Shown here piece by piece: positions 55,786 through 64,000 of a DNA stretch of 64,000 nucleotides. A program made the position numbers and the translations under genes. Source of the DNA: Flaccisagitta enflata (taxonomy: Eukaryota; Chaetognatha; Sagittoidea; Aphragmophora); NCBI GenBank assembly GCA_965153355.1, contig OZ231126.1, positions 81,220,001 to 81,284,000 on the forward strand. Reading direction: 5' to 3'. Every line of letters begins with the position of its first letter. Position 1 is the first letter of the stretch. The notes beneath the pieces were generated by a model. It worked only from the letters and a program-made list of their open reading frames with translations, was not told the origin of the DNA and ran no database searches.

Positions 55786-58161
55786 AAAAAGCTTAAAAAT
55801 TTTTTAAAAAATTTTTTCCAAAAAAAATTTTCAAAAATGTTTTTCAAAAATGTTTTTCAAAAAAAATTTTCAAAAAAAAATTTTTCAAAAAAAAATTTTC
55901 AAAAAAAAATTTTCAAAAAAATTTTTAAAAAAATTTTTCAAAAAAAAATTTCAAAAAAATTTTTCAAAAAAAATTTTTAAAAAAATTTCTAAACAATTTT
56001 CAAAAAAAATTTTCAAAAAAAATTTTCAAAAAAAATTAGTAGTTGAAGATGATGACAGCAGTTGAAGATGATGACAGTAGTTGAAGATGATAACAGTAGT
56101 TGAAGATGATGACAGTAGTTGAAGATGATGACAGTAGTTGAAGATGATGACAGTAGTTGAAGATGATGACAGTAGTTGAAGATGATGACAGTAGTTGAAG
56201 ATGATGACAGTAGTTGAAGATGATGACAGTAGTTGAAGATGATGACAGTAGTTGAAGATGATGACAGTAATTGAAGATGATCACAGTAGTTGAAGACGAT
56301 GACAGTAGTTGAAGATGATGACAGTAGTTGAAGATGATGACAGTAGTTGAAGATGATGACAGTAGTTGAAGATGATGACAGTAGTTGAAGATGATGACAG
56401 TAGTTGAAGATGATGATTAGTTGAAGATGATGACAGTAGTTGAAGATGATGACAGTAGTTGATGATGACAGTAGTTGAAGATGATGACAGTAGTTGAAGA
56501 TGATGACAGTAGTTGAAGATGATGACAGTAGTTGAAGATGATGACAGTAGTTGAAGATGATGACAGTAGTTGAAGATGATGACAGTAGTTGAAGATGATG
56601 ACAGTAGTTGAAGATGATGACAGTAGTTGAAGATGATGACAGTAGTTGAAGATGATGACAGTAGTTGAAGATGATGACAGTAGTTGAAGATGATGACAGT
56701 AGTTGAAGATGATGACAGTAGTTGAAGATGATGACAGTAGTTGAAGATGATGACAGTAGTTGAAGATGATGACAGTAGTTGAAGATGATGACAGTAGTTG
56801 AAGATGATGACAGTAGTTGAAGATGATGACAGTAGTTGAAGATGATGACAGTAGTTGAAGATGATGACAGTAGTTGAATATGATGACAGTAGTTGAAGAT
56901 GATGACAGTAGTTGAAGATGATGACAGTAGTTGAAGATGATGACAGTAGTTGAAGATGATGACAGTAGTTGAAGATGATGACAGTAGTTGAAGATGATGA
57001 CAGTAGTTGAAGATGATGACAGTAGTTGAAGATAATGACAGTAGTTGAAGATAATGACAGTAGTTGAAGATAATGACAGTAGTTGAAGATGATGACAGTA
57101 GTCGAAAATGATGACAGTAGTCGAAGATGATGACAGTAGTTGAAGATGATGACAGTAGTTGAAGATGACAGTAGTTGAAGATGATGACAGTTGTTGAAGA
57201 TGATGACAGTTGTTGAAGATGATGACAGTAGTTGAAGATAATGACAGTAGTTGAAGATGATGACAGAAGTTAAAAATGATGACAGTAGTTGAAGATGATG
57301 ACAGTAGTTGAAGATGAATCTTGAAATCCATGATGGCAAACCTAAACTAAAGAAAAATCAGAATGTAATAAACAAGCAAGTAAAAGAATTCATCAATTAC
57401 AATCCTCTATATAAATTGCCTAAGTCCTATAAACATATTACTACATTAATAAGCTAATATCTTATAAACCAGATTTCATATTTAATTCCAATTTTGCAGG
57501 GGCAGTTCAATTGATATCCTTTACTTGTATACCAATTTAAAAAAGAATTCACATAACTTTGCTACCCTTTGCCTATGTAAACTGTCAAAGTCATAGTAAC
57601 ATATTACCACATAAATAAGCTAATATCTCATAAACCAGACTTCAGATTTAATTCGAATTTTGCAGGGGCTGTTCAATTAATATCCTTACTTTTATACCAA
57701 ATTTGAAAAAAATTTCACATAAGTTTACTACCCTCTGCCTATGTAAATCGCCTCAGTCCCAGTAACATATTACTACATAAATAAATAAGCTAATATCTCA
57801 TGAACCAGACTTCAGATTTAATTCGAATTTTGCTGGGGCTGATTATTCAGTGACCCTTACTTGTATACCAAATTAAAAAAAAATTCACGTAAGTTTACTA
57901 CCCTCTGCCTATGTAAATCGCCTAAGTCCAGTATAATATTACCATACAAATAATAGGCAAAGGGTAGTAAAAGTTAGTGAATTTTTCTGAAAATTGGTAT
58001 ACAAGCTCCTATTGACTTATAAACAACACCAGCAAAGTTTCATAAAATTCTGAAATCTGGTTCCAAAAATATGAGAGGGTTTTAAACAAACAGACAAACA
58101 GACGACAGACTACACATCACTGCTACTTCATAGTCACCGACGAAAACTGTTTGTCGGGGAC
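55786..58161 (+). mobile_element. Family G element, copy 4
   Basis: It follows AAAAAAAAGC and starts CTTAAAAATTTTTT, like the left side of copy 3. A TTTTCAAAAAAA tract, a 1.27-kb 19-bp array and three ~180-bp copies of the CCAGACTTCAGATTTAATTC segment follow. The right end has CGACGAAAACTG and GTCGGGGAC ending at 58161. The left GTCC end motif is not visible. Confidence 0.65.
56037..57318. repeat. 19-bp AGTTGAAGATGATGACAGT array (about 67 units)
   Basis: Near-perfect units with rare single changes (ATAATGAC near 57030-57080, a few short units near 56415-56465 and 57165). Because 19 is not a multiple of 3, each frame reads a 57-bp cycle. No cycle contains a stop on the minus strand, so ORFs of 304 and 352 codons appear without being genes. 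Confidence 0.97.
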
Positions 58162-58179
58162 AACAAAGGACCTATGACC

Positions 58180-58495
58180 CGGGATTCCGTCGGTCTGATG
58201 GACCGCCATGCGATCACACTTAGCTTTTTTTTGCGTTTACGGGTGGTTTTTTGCTTGAATGCCAAAATATTTGGTTAGCCTTTTTCATCACTGCCCCTGC
58301 CCACTCGCAGGCTACCTGGGTTGCCGTGTATCCGACCTCGTTAACATAGGAGACAAACACTTAAGCATCTTCAACCCTTTAATGACTTTTTTAAATCGCT
58401 GAGTCACGATCCTACTATACCCGACAGAAGGACCGACTGGCGAAGGACAGACTGACAAAGAGGGATGTGGAGTCTCGTTGCACGCGACTTAAAGA
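58180..58495. mobile_element. TAGTCGCG-family element
   Basis: It contains GCCCCTGCCCACTCGCAGG and GGTTGCCGTGTATCCGACCT and ends GAGTCTCGTTGCACGCGACT. It sits directly beyond the family G right end. Confidence 0.65.
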
Positions 58496-58499
58496 TCTC

Positions 58500-59020
58500 G
58501 GTTTCATGCGAATGCGCCGTAACAATGACAAGGATGGAGATCTTTTTAAACAATTATGGTGCAATAAAATGACACTGATCTCAATGTTTTAGAAATATTT
58601 TATTAAATCTTTTTATTTTAGAAAATCAAGACAGAGGGGATCCATCGACCAAGTTGTCAGTCACTTTTATCTGGAGAGATGACTGGAAAAGCGAATGAAT
58701 CGTTGATAATCTGTCCACTGATAATGCTACAATCGACGTCCTTTCGTGTTATATCGGTTGAAGTGAAAGTGGTGAGGCACGTTTTTATCCGTTCCGTCGC
58801 ATTCGATATCGCCGTCAGGCAACTTCCCATAATCACGACAATTTCGTCTACAATGCAAACTTTGCAAAAGCGGTTGAAACATTTTGGATCATCACGAAAT
58901 TCCGCGTAGCATAGACTTTCAATATTCGGTGGAAATAACCTTACGGCGAAGTGAGCTCACTTAAAAATCATGAATCTCTATACATAGACACTCCTCTTCA
59001 TCGCGTGAGGGACTGTCATG
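58500..59020. other. Stretch without a recognised gene
   Basis: A 76-codon plus ORF (58679-58909) has no recognisable motif or splice support. Confidence 0.35.
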
Positions 59021-59022
59021 GC

Positions 59023-59425
<403 letters not shown>

Positions 59426-59904
59426 CTCGCGTTAGCGTGACGTCTGCAGTCACGTTTCTCAAAAAATCGAAGATGGAATTTTTTTTTCATATCGCAAAAT
59501 CTTCTGTGCCAAGGCCATGTTCGCAAATTTTTACAAGCAACTGTAAAAATTAACAAGCTCAATTCCGGGCAGAGAGCTCAATCGTTTCACGACAACCACC
59601 TTGCATCTATCAATTTTGCTTCCGGAGTTTCATGGCCGGTTTTCTCTTCCCTGTTGCTACTTAAACCCGCTCATATTCATTAATTCTTTTTTTTCTTTTA
59701 AAAAGAGACGGAATATAACATGAAAAGAGAAGGAATTTTACATGAAAAGAAACTTAGAACAGAGGTTAAGGCGGGGACATGGCGCAAATACGATTGTGCC
59801 GAAATAATCCTGTTAATATGTGTACGAGCTTGCAATTAAAGTTGAGAATGACTTAATGCTTCCATCCAAACGCATACAACAGTTAGGAAGAAAAGAATAT
59901 ATCG

Positions 59905-60482
59905 TACTACCTAGGAAATAATTATAGCACCAACCGAGGGATAGTTCAATTTTTCATCCTAATATCACATGAAACATTCCGCTGATAGTATTTGTATTTC
60001 ATATAACCTTTTTCTTAACTGAATTATCCAATTTCATCACTGGGAGGCAATTTGTAAACCATTATTTACTTATAATCATACTGTTATTCCACTGCTTTTG
60101 ATGGACAATTGTAGACTGAATTTTTCAAAGATATGTTTGTACTTTTTTGCTTGTCATTTCTAAACGGATAAAGCTACAGCAACCAGATTGCGCTCATCTT
60201 GTAGATTTTTTGACATAGATTAATTAATCTATAATCTAATTTGAAGGTGTCTCTAATTAACCCTCATTCTTACTTGATCAATTATTTTGCAAATTCCAAA
60301 ATGACTGTTTTTACTCTTTTTGTTGTCATTTTTTAACAAAAAAAGGTACAGATACCAGATTGCACTCATCTTGAAGATTTTTCGATGTAGATTAATTTCT
60401 TTTTTTAAAAAAGTATCTAGCTTTTCTTGAAGCGGAGATATTTTAAGTTGAAGTTGGTGCTATATTTATTTCCTAGGTAGTA
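59905..60482. mobile_element. Foldback MITE with TACTACCTAGG ends
   Basis: The left end TACTACCTAGGAAATAATTA, then TAGCACCAAC, is mirrored by GTTGGTGCTATATTTATTTC and CTAGGTAGTA at the right. The inside holds two related blocks around AAAGCTACAGCAACCAGATT and GGTACAGATACCAGATTGCA. Confidence 0.8.
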
Positions 60483-60687
60483 GAATATATATTTTCATTA
60501 TATTCTTGAACTCGATGAAAACATTTTTTCGCCAGGAGAAAATTGCGCGATTTATCATTTGAAATGAATACACGAAGAACTTGAAAACTTACACACACAA
60601 ACAAGAGCGAGAGGAAAAAAAATACACTGCTCGGGTGGGTGTCCCTCCCTCCCTCCCTTCCTAAGAGTAAGAAGATATAAAAAGTAA

Positions 60688-60858
60688 CAAGGCCGGATAC
60701 ACGACAATTTAGTCGCGGACGGTTGGGCAGGAGCAATAACCGCTCGGAAAATCGCTCGGAATTCAAAAATATTAAAGACAGACAGACGGACAGACGGACG
60801 GATGGAGGGAACGACCTACCGACACGGCAAGGTGAAGTCGCTTGTCCGCGACTAAAAA
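60688..60858 (-). mobile_element. TAGTCGCG-family element, short copy
   Basis: It opens GGCCGGATACACGACAATTT and AGTCGCGGACGG and ends GACACGGCAAGGTGAAGTCG, CTTGTCCGCGACTAAAAAC, the reverse of the family's usual order. Confidence 0.65.
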
Positions 60859-60867
60859 CAGACCTCC

Positions 60868-61085
60868 CCTCGCAAAGAAACAAAAGGCCCCTCGAAAAAA
60901 AACAAAAGGCCCCTCGAAAAAAAGCAAAAGGCCCCTTGAAAAAAAGCAAAAGGCCCCTCGCAAAAAAACAAAAGGCCCCTCGCAAAAAAACAAAAGGTCC
61001 CTCGCAAAAAAATAGAAGGCCCCTCACAAAAAAAAACAAAAGGCCCCTTGCAAAAAAATAAAAAAACAAAAGGACCCTCGCAAAA
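60868..61085. repeat. ~20-bp AAAACAAAAGGCCCCTCGCA array
   Basis: About ten units of 19-22 bp varying in A-run length, directly next to the foldback element. Confidence 0.92.
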
Positions 61086-61232
61086 AAAAAAACCAAAAAA
61101 ACATTAATTCATTCGTTTTTATATTCATTCATGCATTCCCTCATTTGGGCGTTGGGTGTTCCTGGCGTATTTAGCCTAAGGATGATAATTCATAATGATT
61201 CTGTTAATGGCGTATTTAGCAAAAAAGTATGA

Positions 61233-62526
61233 CAGTACAGACAGAGCACTAATTTAGCGTGTGGCGGCGCCAAAACTTTTAGCCACCCCCCCCTACAGCC
61301 AGTATGGATTAATCTATTTTCAAACTAAAAGTTGTTTTGAGCACTTTGGGGGATTTGATATGGCGCTACCGAGGGGATTTTTGAATTTCTATCTAGAACC
61401 CCCCAATCTACCCCCCTTTATCCTAAAATGACCACCCCACCAGGAGCCAAAAAATCGCTGAAATTTTTTTTCTTGATTTTTGTTCATTTTTTGGTTGAAT
61501 AGTGTTATATGATGTCTGTATCAACTACAGTAGATCTCGTCTAGACTTGAGATGATGGGGGCAAGTATTGTAGGAAAACAAATAAAGCCAGGGGAGTGAT
61601 ATTTCAAACAGACTAATAACGGGATGCTTCATTGCCCATGATAGCTGGTTGCCATGGAAACACATTTCCATGTATTCTCGCTAAAGTATCAATATTTTGA
61701 GAGATTTTTTTAAGGAACATTGCTTAAGATAAAATTTGCTACAACTTTCCCACAGTATGTTCTGTAAAAATGTCGCTCGTTTAGCGGTTGCTAGGGGTTG
61801 TCACACATGGATACGCTCCCTAGCAACGGCCAAACGAGCGACATTCTTACAGAACATACTGTGGGAAAGTTGTAGCAAATTTTATTTCAAGCAATGTTCC
61901 CTAAAAAAATCTCTCAAAATATTGATACTTTAGCGAGAATACATGGAAATGTGTTTCCATGGCAACCAGCTATCATGGGGAATTAATCATCCTTTGATTA
62001 GTCTATGATCCAAATATCGCTCCCCTGCCTTCATTCGTCTTTCCACAATGCTTGCCCCCGTTATCTCAAGTCTAGACGAGATCTACTGTATCAATGATAT
62101 TTTTTTGGTTTATTTTGTAATTTTTTATCAAAAAAATTAATTTTGAATATTTAAGAATATAAGATTTAGAATTTAAAAAAAAAACTTTTACTAAATATTT
62201 TACAACAAAACAAAAAAATATGAAATATAGTGGTATAAAAACATCATATAACACTAATCAACAAAAAAATGATCAAAAATCAAGAAAAAAAATTTCATCA
62301 ATTTTTTGGCTCTCGGGGGGTAGTTATTTTGGGGTTGAAGGGGGGTTAACTTGGGGGTTCTAGATAAAAATTTAAAAATCACCTCGGTGGCGCCGCATCA
62401 AAATCCCCAAAATGCTCAAAACCACTTTCAGTTTCGAAAAAGATGAAGTCATGTTAGCTGTAGAGGGGGTGGCTAAAACCTTTGGTGCCGCCACACGCTA
62501 AATTAGTGTTCCGTCTGTAGATACTG
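61233..62526. mobile_element. Outer foldback element, interrupted
   Basis: The left end CAGTACAGACAGAGCACTAA and TTTAGCGTGTGGCGGCGCC is mirrored at the right by GGTGCCGCCACACGCTAAAT and TAGTGTTCCGTCTGTAG. Arms include ACCGAGGGGATTTTTGAATT and its inverse. Pairing of the arms continues to GTTATATGATGT and CATCATATAAC on either side of the inner insertion. Confidence 0.88.
61526..62090. mobile_element. Inner foldback element with TACAGTA ends
   Basis: TACAGTAGATCTCGTCTAGA and its inverse TCTAGACGAGATCTACTGTA mark the ends; the arms pair almost completely (for example TTGCCATGGAAACACATTTC and GAAATGTGTTTCCATGGCAA) to a ~25-bp loop near 61790-61830. The end motif is shared with the element at 40717. 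Confidence 0.9.
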
Positions 62527-62538
62527 CACATGGCTCAC

Positions 62539-62601
62539 CTTCAACGTAGCGTAGGGATCACCAAAATTATCTTCCTGGTGAGAGACTTGTTGTTGCACCA
62601 T
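62539..62601 (-). CDS. Candidate short exon (MVQQQVSHQEDNFGDPYATLK)
   Basis: Acceptor GCCCTTCAG precedes 62601; donor GTGAGC follows 62539; 21 codons, phase 0 at both ends in the open frame. It does not match the phase 2 leaving the exon at 62934, so either a small exon lies between them or one border is wrong. Confidence 0.45.
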
Positions 62602-62933
62602 CTGAAGGGCAGGGAAAAAACCCCGAAGAATTAGCATTGAGCTGCTACACATAATGATATCGCTTCAAGATTAAAGCCCACCCATGCATCAATTTGCCAG
62701 ATATTGAATAGTCTTGACTCTTGACAGTGAGGTCGGTCAAACTCTCAGTTTGTTTATCTTGTCATTTCTGAATTGCAAGTAATTTTGGCACTACCGCCCC
62801 TACCCCACAGGAGGGGTGACTTGAGCGAGATATTGTGTCGTTAGGGACGCATTTCCAATCAGAATGCGATTTGGCAGTCTGTGCTGCAATCGACAAACAG
62901 TCAAGCCCCTAATCACTTAACACATCACTTACT

Positions 62934-63093
62934 TGATTGACTGCGCCTTGACTGAAATCAGGGACATTTAAAGGTGGATTTTGTTGAGTCTTGAGGGTAG
63001 GTTTCAATGATGGTTTCCGCGCTATCGGAGGAGGTTTGTCGGGAATGGGAGGTTTCTGAGGACTAGAACTTCCGCAGTGACTAGAGGTTAAAC
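62934..63093 (-). CDS. Exon: proline-rich, SH3-ligand-like
   Basis: Acceptor CCAACAG precedes 63093; donor GTAAGTG follows 62934; phase 1 in, 2 out. It encodes LTSSHCGSSSPQKPPIPDKP, PPIARKPSLKPTLKTQQNPP and a short tail. KPPIPDKPPPIARKPS contains PxxPxK-type SH3 ligands. Its frame joins the preceding exon exactly. Confidence 0.72.
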
Positions 63094-63379
63094 CTGTTGG
63101 AGAAAAGGGTTAGATCATGATCTATGAATGTAGTATGTGATAAAACTGGTCGCACAGGAATACAGCTGAGCTTCAATAAAGCGCATCACACCAAGGGACC
63201 GGCAAAAATTATGCTTTATTAAGAGGCTTTCTTATGGCAAATACAAATTCTCTCATGGGATTGCCTGTTCTACGCCTTCTACTTCTAGGCGGACATGCCG
63301 AAATAGCGGGTGCGCTCTAGCGGTGATACACTGCACTAAAACGCCAAGGCGTATCTACGCTTAACCCGCAAACTCTTAC

Positions 63380-63496
63380 CCGCATCAAAATCACCCGAAG
63401 GCATAGAGACGTTGCTGCCTCTCCGCTGAATGACCGAGTTGTTGGTTAACGTTGGGACAGGCGGAGGTGGCGTTGTCGACTGGGTTGACGAAGACC
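63380..63496 (-). CDS. Exon: Pro/Ser-rich with RRGS site
   Basis: Acceptor CATTCCAAG precedes 63496; donor GTAAGAG follows 63380; phase 1 in and out. It encodes SSSTQSTTPPPPVPTLTNNS and VIQRRGSNVSMPSGDFDA, with a polyproline run and a basophilic kinase-type RRGS site. The upstream exon is outside or not recognised. Confidence 0.68.
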
Positions 63497-63499
63497 CTT

Positions 63500-64000
63500 G
63501 GAATGGACAAAAATGCAAGTTACCATCTTGGAAAGCCGGGACAACCCAAATTGTACACATCTTTATAAACGATCACGAACAATGATGGAAATACAAGTGA
63601 GAAGAACGTAATTATTAAGAAAAGTGCGTTGCCATATCTTCATCAGCCATGCAACATTACTTACCGTTACTGGACAATATACCAGTAATGTAATTATACT
63701 TAAAGAATTGAATTGTGTGTGTTCGAGAGAGTGCGCGCGTCTTTGTTTGTGTGTGAGAGTGAACGTATGTGCGTGATCGACACAGCCGCCCAGAGCATGA
63801 CGCTAGTTGACATGAAATGATCGCCACCAACTTAAGTGGTTTTATGACCTTGATGGTGCATCGAATACACATCTAAAGAAAATGAAAGGCTATCATCTAG
63901 TATCCGGGATTGAGTAAAACTGTTTTATCAAAGACGCATGATGAAAAAGCTCAATTGAAATTGACATGATCTAAAACAACTAACGTCACCCCTACCCCTA
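63500..64000. other. End of window, nothing further recognised
   Basis: A GT-rich patch lies at 63712-63770. No exon was supported. Confidence 0.35.

Larger units (their letters stand above)
53821..55790 (+). repeat. 480-bp tandem repeat, 2.1 units, one interrupted
   Basis: GACTTGTGACAACATTGCCT starts units at 53821, 54301 and 55748. The first spacing is 480 bp; the second is 1,447 bp, which becomes 482 once the 958-bp insertion and its 7-bp duplication are removed. The third unit is cut after about 40 bp by another A/T-rich element. Confidence 0.9.

Noticed and set aside
56281-57339. Minus-strand ORF of 352 codons (and 304 codons in another frame)
   Set aside because: It is produced by a 19-bp tandem repeat that has no stop in any minus frame; two overlapping frames are equally open and the peptide is a 19-residue cycle.
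60473-61096. Minus-strand ORF of 207 codons, Phe/Leu-rich, looking like a membrane protein
   Set aside because: The hydrophobic part comes from an A-rich ~20-bp array read on the opposite strand, and it then crosses a foldback element.

Overview
The window is nuclear DNA from a multicellular eukaryote, most likely an invertebrate animal. It has intron-split genes with GT..AG borders and matching phases, a metazoan UBR4 gene segment, a non-LTR retrotransposon, many foldback/MITE-type elements and large satellite arrays. TTAGGG-type repeats fit many invertebrate phyla but do not name one. I saw no bacterial-style operon, rRNA, tRNA or CRISPR.

Layout. 1-7.8 kb: repeats (a dispersed repeat copy, a nested mobile element carrying TACTTACA-type and ACCCAAAAAT-type arrays, and a hairpin satellite at 4.8-5.9 kb). 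7.9-13.8 kb (minus): an apparently complete four-coding-exon gene of about 1,105 codons. It encodes three AT-hook motifs, a TLGD tetrapeptide minisatellite and a DDE-transposase-like C-terminal part; all three splice joins agree in phase. 15.1-20.6 kb: a ~123-bp satellite with the same hairpin as the 4.8-kb array in the opposite orientation. 20.7-31.5 kb (plus): eight phase-consistent exons (488 codons) of the giant ubiquitin ligase UBR4, with a decayed antisense LINE in one intron. 31.7-37.4 kb: foldback elements, minisatellites, a telomere-like array and two retroelement/zinc-finger remnants.

37.4-63.5 kb (minus): scattered exons of a proline/serine-rich protein with two WH2-like motifs, probably an actin-cytoskeleton adaptor that I cannot name. 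Three downstream exons (39973-40187, 39560-39700, 37465-37650) join perfectly in phase. The 3' part of one exon (44635-44759), with its 5' splice site, has been amplified into a ~75-bp satellite at 41.4-43.0 and 44.3-44.6 kb. Mobile elements lie between the exons. They include a family with matched GTCCYCGAC/GTCRGGGAC ends; one copy has a 7-bp target duplication and its empty site is present in a neighbouring 480-bp tandem repeat.

The most interesting signals are the exon-derived satellite with repeated splice donors, the intact AT-hook/DDE gene with a coding minisatellite, the matched-end element family that accumulates arrays inside itself, and the UBR4 segment whose upstream and downstream exons are not found in the window. 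Protein identities come from recognition by eye; no database search was run.
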